Assembly (NCBI RefSeq): GCF_932526225.1
Contig: NC_064035.1
Span: 15,300,469 to 15,364,468, forward strand
DNA: 64,000 bases
Direction: 5' to 3'
From: Nematostella vectensis
Lineage: Eukaryota; Cnidaria; Anthozoa; Actiniaria; Edwardsiidae
Of the stretch, positions 47,703 through 58,470 are shown one piece after another (within the stretch, counting starts at the first letter, position 1; each line of letters starts with the position of its first letter). Made by a program: the position numbers and the translations under genes. Below the pieces are notes generated by a model. It was not told the origin of the DNA. It searched no databases and was given only the letters and a program-made list of their open reading frames with translations.

Positions 47703-48815
47703 CCTGGTGGTGCTTTTACTGAGTCTGTCTCCGGATGATTAAATGTTTTTGTTAGCGAGGGATTTAATGCAAATATGAGGTCCACGTCATGGTTATGGAT
47801 CGTTTAGCAGATATTTAAGAAACAATACATTAGCTACATGCATCGAACCAAAACAAAGTTTAAAATAGTCAGAGTTCCAGCCTTTCCTTCGTCCCCTTTA
47901 AAACATAATATACAATATATAGGAATAATATATATATGAATAAAAGTCTCTAAGTTTCCCGCGTTGTGGAAACTCAGTGTTTTTAAGCCATTGCAGTATC
48001 TCCACGGGACGTCTATTATGGTTGGTTCTCACCAGGCCGCAAACGCAAACGGAAGCGCAACACAAGTGAGAATTGACCAAACACAAGCGCATGATGAAAA
48101 TCAAGCAGTTGCGTTCTCTTGCGCTTATGTTCTTAGTGAAAAATTACGTGCGTTCCGCTTGCGCTTACGTCCAAGTGAGAACCAACCTTTATCGGATTTG
48201 GCTACAAAATAGTTGGACTTACAGATTTATGAGATAACGGAGTGATTTGTCTACAAATAGCACGTCTATTGCGAACCGGGAGGGAACTTTCCGCCATTGT
48301 GTGTGTGTGTTGGGGGGGGGGGGGGGCGAACGCGTCCCCTGGGTACGGGACTGCAACGGAATCAATTCATACCTACATTTGATTTTAACATTTATTTTTT
48401 TTTAGGATCCTGTGTGTATTTCGAGAATGCTTTAGCACACAATTGTCCAACACCCGTCGTCGACTGGTCATACACCAAGAATAGGATAATCAACAATCCG
48501 ACTTGCTTCCATGCTTTGTGTTTACTAAATGTAAGGAAATTGGATATTTTTCAGTAAACCTGCTCGTACGCGTTCACGTGGTCTTTTGGTATGTTTTTCG
48601 ACGAGTTTGCATGGTTTTAAATGTCTGCAAGCAGGCTATTTTGCAATTAATCTGAGCAAGATTGACGTTCAAAGGCTACCAGTATCGCAATGCCTCTGAA
48701 CCCTCAAGGGTGGAGCTGTCTTCAATACACCCCCATCCCGATAGGGTATTTGCTGGCTGTCAGCTAAATGGTTGGATTCACGAATGCTGCACACATGGGA
48801 ACATCATCGGCGTTT
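47703..48815. other. Intergenic region between the peptide precursor and the globin gene
   Basis: It contains the promoter side of the peptide gene (none recognised), the MITE at 48016-48190, a (GT)n/poly-G run at 48299-48327 and otherwise no supported exon. Confidence 0.4.
48016..48190. mobile_element. MITE with 'ggttggttctcac' termini
   Basis: About 170 bp bounded by 'ggttggttctcaccaggccg' and the inverted 'cgtccaagtgagaaccaacc'; internal 'gcgcaa' and 'ttgcgc' words pair as well. A partial copy lies at 44523-44650. Confidence 0.7.
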
Positions 48816-51800
48816 TTAGCGTCCCTTTTTTGCTTGCTGCAATCCCTCTAGCATTGCTTGTACAATATACCCATATAAATCGATCCAAGCCTCGGCTACG
48901 TCAGATGTGCATCCTTCGCCTAGTACATCTTGTAACGCCCATATGAACGCCTCACCGACAACCTTAGACAAATAGCCATGATGTCAAGATGAGGTTTCGT
49001 CTACGTCTTACTTGGTTCACTTATGTCGCGCCCTTGTTCGCCGCTGTTCACACGTATGTTGCTCCCTTGTTCGCCACTGTTCACACTTATGTTGCGCCCT
49101 TGTTCGCCACTGTTCACACCTATGTTGCGCCCTTGTTCGCCACTGTTCACACTTATGTTGCGCCCTTGTTCGCCACTGTTCACACTTATGTTGCGCCCTT
49201 GTTCGCCACTGTTCACACTTATGTTGCGCCCTTGTTCGCCACTGTTCACACTTTTGTTGCGCTCTCGTTCGCCACTGTTCACACTAATGTTGCGCCCTTG
49301 TTCGCCACTGTTCACACCTATGTTGCGCCCTTGTTCGCCACTGTTCACACTTATGTTGCGCTCGCGTTTGCCACTGTTCACACTTATGTTGCGCCCTTGT
49401 TCGCCACTGTTCACACTTATGTTGCGCTCTTGTTCGCCACTGTTCACACTTATGTTGCGCTCGCGTTTGCCACTGTTCACACTTATGTTCGCCACTGTTC
49501 ACACGTATGTTGCGCTCTTGTTCGCCACTGTTCACACCTATGTTGCGCCCTTGTTCGCCACTGTTCACACTTACGTTGCGCTTTTGTTCGCCACTGTTCA
49601 CACGTATGTTGCGCTCTTGTTCGCCACTGTTCACACCTATGTTGCGCCCTTGTTCGCCACTGTTCACACTTATGTTGCGCTCTTGTTCCCCACTGTTCAC
49701 ACCTATGTTGCGCTCTTGTTCGCCACTGTTCACACCTATGTTGCGCCCTTGTTCGCCACTGTTCACACTTATGTTGCGCTTTTGTTCGCCACTGTTCACA
49801 CTTATGTTGCGCCCTTGTTCGCCACTGTTCACACTTATGCTGCGCTCGCGTTCGCCACTGTTCACACTTATGTTGCGCTCTCGTTCGCCACTTTTCACAC
49901 TGATGTTGCGCCCTTGTTCGCCACTGTTCACACTTGTGTTGCGCACTTGTTCGCCACTGTTCACACTTATGTTGCGCTCTCGTTCGCCACTGTTCACACT
50001 TATGTTGCGCTCGCGTTTGCCACTGTTCACACTTATGTTGCGCCCTTGTTCGCCACCGTTCACACCTATGTTGCGCCCTTGTTCGCCACTGTTCACACTT
50101 ATGTTGCGCCCTTGTTCGCCACTGTTCACACCTATGTTGCGCTCTTGTTCGCCACTGTTCACACTTATGTTGCGCTCGCGTTCTCCATGTCACGATTGCG
50201 CTCAACTGGTCAATACTTGCGTTTGCTTGCTTAGTACTGACTCATAGCCCTTTAAAATCTACTTACACCGAAGTGGTCCTTTGTCACTCCCCAAGGAAGA
50301 TGACGACCTCCGAGGTTGATGAGATAACTTTCGAAAGTCTCGGCGTCATCTAGAACCGTCACGGCGTTCTCAACAGCTACCATCACGCGCTTGGCGTGCA
50401 AATACAACGAACGAGAGTTTAGGATATCCTTCAATTCCTTGCCTTTGAAGTTTGGGAATGTGTCTTGCATGTTCGGGTTCACGTCAAATAGTCTGCGGAA
50501 AGAGACGGGTGAGCGAACGAAAAAGGACGTCAAGGCGTACTATGGAAAAAGGTAACGAACAAGTAAGTAGAGGCGTAACTATGGAGAAAGGTAACGGACA
50601 AGTAAGTCAAGGCGTACTTTGGAGAAAGATAACGAACAAGTAAGTCAAGGCGTAACTATGGGGAAAGGTAGCTAACAAGTAAGTCAAGGCGTAACTATGG
50701 AGAAAGGTAGCTAACAAGTAAGTCAAGGCGTACTATGGAGAAAGGTAACGGACAAGTAAGTCAAGGCGTACCATGGAGAAAGGTAACGGACAAGTAAGTC
50801 AAGGCGTACCATGGAAAAAGGTAACGGACAAGTAAGTCAAGGCGTAACTATGGAGAAAGGTAACGGACAAGTAAGTCAAGGCGTAACTATAGAGAAAGGT
50901 AGCGAACAAGAAAGTGAAGGCGTAACTATGGAGAAAGGTAACGAACAAGTAAGTCAAGGCGTAACTATGGAGAAAGGTAACGGACAAGTAAGTCAAGGCG
51001 TAACTATGGAGAAAGGTAACGGACAAGTAAGTCAAGGCGTACCATGGAGAAAGGTAACGGACAAGTAAGTCAAGGCGTACCATGGAGAAAGGTAACGGAC
51101 AAGTAAGTCAAGGCGTACCATGGAGAAAGGTAACGGACAAGTAAGTCAAGGCGTACCATGGAGAAAGGTAACGGACAAGTAAGTCAAGGCGTAACTATGG
51201 AGAAAGGTAGCGAACAAGAAAGTGAAGGCGTACTATGGAGAAAGGTAACGAACAAGTAAGTCAAGGCGTAACTATGGAGGAAGGTAGCTAACAAGTAAGT
51301 CAAGGCGTACCATGGAGAAAGGTAACGGACAAGTAAGTCAAGGCGTACTATGGAGAAAGGTAACGGACAAGTAAGTCAAGGCGTAACTATGGAGAAAGGT
51401 AACGGACAAGTAAGTCAAGGCGTACTATGGAGAAAGGTAACGGACAAGTAAGTCAAGGCGTACCATGGAGAAAGGTAGCGGACAAGTAAGTCAAGGCGTA
51501 CTATGGGAAAAGGTAACGAACAAGTAAGTCAAGGCGTAACTATGGAGAAAGGTAACGAACAAGTAAGTCAAGGCGTAACTATGGAGAAAGGTAACGGACA
51601 AGTAAGTCAAGGCGTAACTATGGAGAAAGGTAGCGGACAAGTAAGTCAAGGCGTACTTTAGAGAAAGATAACGAACAAATGAGTCAAGACGTACTATGGA
51701 GAAAGGTAACGAACAAGTAAGTCAAGGCGTACCATGGAGAAAGGTAGCGGACAAGTAAGTCAAGGCGTAACTATGGGAAAAGGTAACGAACAAGTAAGTC

Positions 51801-53312
51801 AAGGCGTAACTATGGAGAAAGGTAACGGACAAGTAAGTCAAGGCGTAACTATGGAGAAAGGTAACGGACAAGTAAGTCAAGGCGTAACCATGGAGAAAGG
51901 TAACGGACAAGTAAGTCAAGGCGTACTATGGAGAAAGGTAACGGACAAGTAAGTCAAGGCGTAACTATGGAGAAAGGTAACGAACAAGTAAGTCAAGGCG
52001 TAACTATGGAGAAAGGTAACGAACAAGTAAGTCAAGGCGTACTATTGGGAAAGGTAGCCTGGTTTCAGCTGCAAAATGGCAAATAGCAGTTCTACTCACA
52101 AAATGTACCATAAGATTGATTTACCTATCATCTTTCATGCCGATTAGCAGCGGTCAGAATTGCGGTCAGGATTGGCTGTCTAATTATCTATTTTTTCTAA
52201 TCGGTCCATTCGAACCAAATTTTTGCGGTTCACGAAAATTAAGGCGAAGTGAAAAAGAGAGAGGTCTCTAAAAGCACAGATTTGTGTTACTTTCTCCAGA
52301 GTTGGAAATGCTATTGGAATCATAAGTATTGTTTCTAGTTTTCGTGACACAAAGCAACAAGCAAAAAAGTCGATAACAAGGTAGCCAATTTAGCCATAAA
52401 TCTATTTCGATCTACAATGAACGTTGAAATAAAAATCCAAATTCTGTAAAAATCATTATCACTATATTACCTTCTTTTTATTTTATTTCCTTGTAGGGTT
52501 GGACTAAAGGGAGTCAGTATGCAAATATCTAGACTCCCCCTGGCAAGTTTGAATACCGACGACAAACACTCGTGCCGCCTCACCCCAGGCGAGCTAATAT
52601 TGCATTAGCACGGACACGCCGACATTGATATAGCAGTTAAGTATTTATTACCCTATAAAAAGCAAACCTGCAATCTTTTCTCATAGTCACAACCATATTC
52701 CAAAACACATCAAATGATCACTGATGTTTTTTTGAAACTTTGTTTAGAGATTTGAGTTTTTATTGAAAATAAAAATGTTAGTGGTAGTGAAAAGGGTTTT
52801 TTTTATAGAGAGCAAAAACAAATATTGGAAAACGGAGACCGATTCAAAAAACGATCTTCAACAAACATAAGTCGAAGCAAGTGAACTGTGTTTTAATCAG
52901 ATTTAGTTTACGGCGGCAATCATACAATAATGAAATCCCCATATTTTCATTTCCTGTCGAGAATGTGTATTGTGTGCTTTTTCGTTTTTATGATCCTCAA
53001 CACCGGTGTAACTAAACAAACCATGGTACTTTTTTTCTAGTAAAAAAAAAGTAAATAATGGAAATAAAATGAAATTGTATTTACTTCGTAAGGTCGTATT
53101 AGGTCTGTGGTCAAGTGGCTTAAGCCCGAATCATACCTTGTAAAAATTCGTTTTCCAATTGTGATTTTCACCGGTTCGATCAGCTCCCAGGATTCGCGAA
53201 CTAGTTTTTTTCGCCGTGTTGACAATGGGACTGAAGTGAGAGTGTTTTCGGTGTCGCTTGCTGGTTGCCGGATGAAGAAAGGTCGCACGGTGCTACTCGC
53301 CCCACAACCCAT
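48816..53312 (-). CDS. Globin X-like protein, probably membrane-anchored (182 aa, 3 exons)
   Basis: Exons 53137-53312, 50267-50492, 48816-48962; the sum is 549 nt and the frame is kept throughout. The protein starts MGCGASS, a motif for N-myristoylation at Gly2 with palmitoylation at Cys3, as described for globin X. The globin fold follows: LVRESWELIEP (A helix), NPNMQDTFPNFKG (CD region with the conserved Phe), LHAKRVMVAVENAV with distal His91 (E7), and LGGRH with proximal His123 (F8). It ends with VVGEAFIWALQDVLG and a C-terminal helix ending AKKGR. Both histidines are present, so six-coordinate haem is possible. The introns fall at the two ancestral globin positions (phase 2 in the B helix, phase 0 in the G helix). 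Intron 1 holds a 38/39 bp array and intron 2 a 33 bp array. Globin X proteins are thought to act in redox or lipid protection rather than oxygen transport. Confidence 0.88.
49015..50190. repeat. 33 bp minisatellite, about 35 copies (globin intron 2)
   Basis: Units close to 'ttcgccactgttcacactta' + 'tgttgcgcccttg'. The period is a multiple of three and stop codons are rare, so long open frames appear in several frames on both strands (up to about 400 codons). They are repeat artefacts: the array lies entirely inside an intron of the minus-strand globin gene. Confidence 0.9.
50530..52065. repeat. 38/39 bp minisatellite, about 40 copies (globin intron 1)
   Basis: Units close to 'gtaagtcaaggcgtaactat' + 'ggagaaaggtaacggacaa'. 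Length variants differ by one base (gcgtaactatgg versus gcgtaccatgg). Every unit has CAAGTAAGT, a perfect splice-donor word, but on the strand opposite to the globin transcript. No coding role. Confidence 0.9.
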
Positions 53313-53877
53313 AACTCGCCGAGACCGTTATCAAAACGACATCACGGACAAAAGTTGTTCCTATGAAGTCAAGAATCCCACTTTTTTAAATCGAGAATAA
53401 TCAGAATAAAATATAATGATTAATGGCCTTCTGCTTTTAAATTGAAGATAGCGCCGTTTCCTGTAGAGCTGACGCAGCTGTGAGCTGACGTCTCGCTGAC
53501 GGCTAATGTTGTATTTGTCCTTACTTCAAAAGATCAAGATCTCTTATCGTTCACGAAATTATAGTCTATATGTAAAAACAAATTAGAACAGGGATAACAG
53601 ATTGCGCAGTCCTGGGTTCGAGATTCCCAGTAAATATATATATATTTTTACATGAATGTTTGGTTCCAGCAGAAAAGATCCTACCCACTCCCCCCTCCTA
53701 AAGGAATTCATTTTCTTACTAAACAGCAGTCCTTAGTCCTTACAGCGGGTTATTTCTCTAAAATGGTTCAAATATTATCTTAGTGTATCCTGGTATCTTA
53801 TCATAAGTATGTTTATAATTGCTTGCTATTCAGAATCCCAGTTTCTTTTCTAATGCGTAAATCGTCCGATATTTAAT

Positions 53878-53946
<69 letters not shown>

Positions 53947-55231
53947 GCAGAGCATAGAACTAAACATGAACATAGAGGAAGGGCATAGAACTAAACATGA
54001 CCATGGACGCAGGACATAGAACTGAACATGACTATGGACGCAGGGCATAGAACTAAACATGACCATGGACGCAGGCCATAGAACTAAACATGACCATGGA
54101 CTTAGGTTCATAAGGCAGAGGAAGATTATAGATTTGAATAGCGCTAAAAAGATAGATACAGACATTCCGAGGCTACTGCTTCTTCATTAGTGTTGAAACT
54201 TGACACGGATAAATAGGCAGTAGCCTGCGTAGTTATTTTTGACGTCTTGTAAAACTCACGCGAAAGCTAATTGGGCCGTTAGCGGATGTTATGATGCATT
54301 TGCGGTATAATGACCCTGGTAAATGGTTAATCACGCACAAGCTTTACGGAGTAATAAAATAAGTCGATAAATCCATTTTGACTATTCACGCCTAGCTAAG
54401 GGCTTTCTTCTGTCCCATCGCCTGTCGAAGCAGTGATAAATAAGTTGTCAGGGATTGTATTCAGTACAGAGAATGTATGATGAGCTATCCCACTATTATT
54501 TCCTTGACACCAATATACACTGAATGATTGTTTGTTTGTGAATTATGAGAAAAGACTCGTACCCAGTCGTTATTTGCTGTTGCGCAGACATCCACTGGAA
54601 TACTGAAGCAGAGACCCCGACACCGCATCCTGACCGTCATGCACCGTGCGCTTCTTCGTCCTCCCCAAAATGCATCGCGCGGCGTCTGGGTACGAGACTG
54701 TTATGAGAATGAAAAACCCGACGGCCGCCGAGCCGACTTGCTTGACGCGTTGGTTTTAGCCTGCGTAGCGGCTCAAGGGAAGGGGAGGGACGCAGGCTAG
54801 TTGGTTTCGTAAGGTTTCGTAGGCTATGAGACCCTATGCAAACGAGATGTTCATCTCAATAGTGGATCTCAACCCGCTTTAATCATGGTGCCTTTCAAAC
54901 AATGCCACAACCAAAACAACTCAAAAGGAAAGCTGTTTCTCTGAAAGTGATGAGAGCTTTGAATAGTATTTAAAACAAAAATAATAAGCAAGATTATCAC
55001 GCTAGTCGGAAATGAGAACTTCAAAATTGAAAAAAAGAACGAGCACTCCGACACTTTTATTATAAAAACGTTCAGCCTGAGATTTTACCAAATTCTAAAA
55101 ACATGCTAAGAACATGCCGAGGCTCAAAACACAGCAAAACATTTTATGTCAGAGTGATGCGGAACGTAGAATCAGATTGTACCGATACTATTGTTATTTA
55201 TCATTTGTGTTGTTCTCTTTTTGATACTTTT
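53313..55231. other. Intergenic region upstream of the globin gene
   Basis: It contains the globin promoter side, an (AT)n run at 53880-53938 and a 30 bp tandem repeat ('catagaactaaacatgacca' + 'tggacgcagg', about five copies, 53950-54110). No coding exon supported. Confidence 0.5.
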
Positions 55232-55485
55232 TAAAGCCACATTGTCACCAGTTTACTTCCGGAGGTCCGACGGAAACCTCAACCGTTGAAAGACAAAAGA
55301 ATCTATTAGAATCCGAGATATTTAACAGTCGGTCCGCTCTAAATTATCGATCACACCCTCGAAGAAACTTCCAATAGACACGCTGCTTTCAATATTTTGA
55401 AATATTTTTCGCATTTTCCGTTAAAAATCATCGGAGATTGTTACGTTATCGAACGGAAGTAAACTGGTGACAATGCAGCTTTAAG
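55232..55485. mobile_element. ~250 bp MITE, copy B
   Basis: Same family as 39684-39934, opposite orientation: bounded by 'aagccacattgtcaccagtt' and 'aactggtgacaatgcagctt', with interior words such as 'caatattttgaaatattttt' shared. The two copies differ by scattered substitutions. Confidence 0.8.
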
Positions 55486-55494
55486 TGCTTTAAT

Positions 55495-55752
55495 TTTATA
55501 CACCTATTTCAATAAACGTTGTCAGTGCAAATGGCGAATGGCAATTAGCAGGTTATAAAACCAGTCACTGCTTATGGGTATAATTATTTGTAAGAATAAA
55601 GATAAAGAGTAATATAATCGCAGAAAATATCCACATTATCCTGCATTTAGTAGAAATTTGACGTGTTTCGTGGTACTTTTGATCTTAGAACTGCCATTTG
55701 ACAATTGGCATTCGCCATTTGCAATGACAACATATTTTGAAATAGGTGTATA
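55495..55752. mobile_element. MITE with 'tatacacctatttcaa' termini
   Basis: It opens 'tatacacctatttcaataaa' and closes 'ttgaaataggtgtata'; sub-terminal 'gcaaatggcgaatggcaatt' is also inverted at the other end. About 258 bp, beginning ten bases after the previous MITE. No coding frame. Confidence 0.75.
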
Positions 55753-58353
55753 TAATAGCCGGTAGGCTGCAAGACCACCCGTAAGGGATCTTGTCAAGTT
55801 GAAAAAAATTCCGGAAACACTGGATAGAGGTGACTACCACCCCCCGCCCTTTTCATAGGGTCATTGGCCCTTGATCCCTACCCCTTACGAAGACGGAACG
55901 AGGCTCCTTTCTCAATCATGGTTATTCATCTATTCATTCTTTCGTTCGTTCGTTCGTTCATTTATTTAAATATTTATTTTATCAATCGACATAAACAGCA
56001 CAACAGAAAAAAAAAACACTTAGAAAAAGGTAACACTAGCCGGAACTCCACTACAGACTAGTCTAAATAATAATTTTATTAATTAAAATTAATACAATCA
56101 ACAAATTTTATTGTCCTACGGTCGTTAAAATATTCCCTCCACACACAACAGTGCATTCCATTAGCGATGATAATGAAAGAACTGAAATGAAAAATAAAAT
56201 ATGCCAAAGAGAAGAGTATCATCCCTCTGCCCATCTCTTTTGTTACTTTTTAACAAAGTGCCCAGAAAATAGAGAAGTCAGAGTACCAGCATAAAGGGAA
56301 AAAGTATTTCCTTCTTGGGAAACTATTGACTGGTGCACATTTTATCGATATAACTGCCTTCTAAGTTATTTTTGTCTGTGTGAGTCAGAAAGCCAAATGT
56401 AACAAGAAGTTATTACCCCCTCCCCCCCCCCCCCCCCCACAACCTCTAGCAGTTAACCAGTCTCCTTTCCCTTCTGCAAAAAGCTAGATCCGCCCTTGGG
56501 GACTGCTTTATGGTCGTAGCGAACTTTATTATGTACTTCTCTCTTTTTTATAAGAACCTTTTTTTTTATAAGAAAGTCCAGCCTAAGATTTCCCCACATT
56601 TTAAGAACTTGGCGAGAACTTGGCCTCAGGACGAAAAAGAACAGCAATAAATCTGAAAATAGGTAGTATACCTTAAGCCACCACAAGATGTATAATTCAA
56701 AGTTGCGTGTTTTAGTGTTTGATTGACTAATATTTCGGCGGACTTTGGGAAAGGACACATGGGCTTGGTGTCTTTGTCTGTCCGTGGGACAGTTGTTATC
56801 AGCGACAATCAAGCAAATCAATCACAAAATCTGAATATAGATAGAGGATGATAACAGACAGGTATTTCTAGCTGTAAACAGCAATTTATAACAATAACAG
56901 TTAATGACACTATTGATTTTTCTCGGAAAATCAACTTTGTCTGTCCGTGGGACAGTTGTTTTCACAGGCAATCAAGCCAATCAATCACGAAATCTGAATA
57001 GATAAAAAGTGATAACGAGACAGGTATTTCTGGCTGTTTACAACAATTTATAACAACAGTTGATTAATGACACTATTGATTTTTCTGTTAAAACCATTTA
57101 ACATTGAAAACTCATTTTTCACAACTGAAAACGAGTAATAAAGCAGCTATAGCGTACTACAATAGAAAATAAAAAGACATTACTTCCGGAGATTCCTAAA
57201 TCAATTTTCTTATGCCGTCAAGCTATCTTGTATTCTATTTGGGTATTCATAAGCGGACGTTATATGCTGACTGTAACTTCTCAGCAAGAACCAAGTACAA
57301 CACCAGACTAACAAGGCTTAGACAGTTGGAGTTCACCCCTTCTGGTGCGCATTTTGTTTACATTGCACCACCGTGCATATTTTCTTAGGCTATGCACTTA
57401 ATTGAACGTTGGGTAGAAACTGGGTATATGTTGTATATCAGAGAGGTTCAGCCGGGAAGGTCTAAGAAGGGACTATAAGTTATACACTAGTTTATATAAC
57501 GATAGCTAGAGTTCTAAGGTTCTATTTCCATATACGAACTGGAAATCGAGCCTACTCTAGGTTTATACTTCCAATGAAACAAAAACAACTGGAGGAAAAC
57601 GCATGAATGTACCATATAGAAAGCATCTCAATGTGCTGGTTTAGATTTCCTTAGCCTCTAAGTCCTCCTTATAGGCGTTTCCCACAAAGAAATCACGTGA
57701 CTTTTTCAGTGGAAATCTCAAGCCAAAATAAAACACACAAATGGCAGCGCCCTCACACCAGAGAGAGACGAACAAATAAAATCTTTAAATGAAAATCAGC
57801 CCTTCCCGACAAAAAAGTCCTGGCTGCTTGAATGAGTTGCATTTTGTTATTGAAATTTTGCCGCCAAAAGCGGAGTTTGACATCTAAAAAGTTAGTTTCT
57901 TATTGCACGTCGCATTTTGTGTATTCAAGGTAGGGAGGCGGCAGATGTTGGAAGACGCAGCGATGTGCAAATAAACCAAGTTCAAGATATTCTAGGTATC
58001 GGTGGTCTGATCCAAATATCGGATCAAAAAATCAGCGGCCGGATGCACAAAGCCTGGATAAATACTATACAGCCGGGAACTTATCCAGAATTTGCTCGAC
58101 ACCTGGCCCCAGAACCAGTATTTCTTATCGACAGGTTTTGCTGCTTCTCATAGTCTCCCGTAGTCTCTGCAGTTCATGCCTGAAAACAGAACTGTTGCAT
58201 AGAGGACCAGGCTTCCCGCAGATGAGCGGCACTTTATGGTCTCACCAATGTTCCCAACAATGGGCATTTTACGTCAAGCTATTTCAAGTCTAATTGGTTC
58301 GAGACCTGCGGTTTGCTCAGTTCAATCCCACAGTATTATTATCATCAGAGTTG
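55753..58353. other. Intergenic region upstream of the GFP-like gene
   Basis: It includes a two-copy ~165 bp direct repeat (56774-56927 and 56939-57094: 'tgtctgtccgtgggacagtt' ... 'gacactattgatttttct'), a poly-C run at 56422-56438 and one arm (57912-57960) of an inverted pair whose partner lies in intron 2 (59488-59530). The frame at 57917-58153 has no family match. No gene supported. Confidence 0.5.
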
Positions 58354-58361
58354 TATAAATA
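58354..58361 (+). promoter_or_regulatory. TATA box of the GFP-like gene
   Basis: TATAAATA in the context 'agagttgtataaatagaaga', 110 bp upstream of the ATG at 58471. Transcription would start near 58385-58392, giving a short 5' leader. Inferred from position and consensus only. Confidence 0.55.
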
Positions 58362-58470
58362 GAAGACAAAATTTCACTTGGTTTTCACTTTGGTCTATTA
58401 GTGCACCAACCTCCTTCATCTCTTACTCCAAGCCTTATTGAGTAACTCCTGCAAGAAAAGCATCTACACC

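Noticed and set aside
49012..50353. Several long ORFs (up to about 400 codons) on both strands
   Set aside because: All are frames of the 33 bp array inside globin intron 2; no independent gene evidence.
50530..52065. CRISPR-like repeat array
   Set aside because: Direct head-to-tail units without unique spacers, inside an animal intron; a minisatellite.
53590..53640. tRNA gene (T-arm-like 'cctgggttcgagattcccag')
   Set aside because: No acceptor stem, D-arm or anticodon arm can be folded upstream; a lone B-box-like word.
57917..58153. 78-codon ORF just upstream of the GFP-like gene
   Set aside because: It ends before the TATA box and overlaps a dispersed inverted repeat, with no splice link to the GFP-like exons and no family match.
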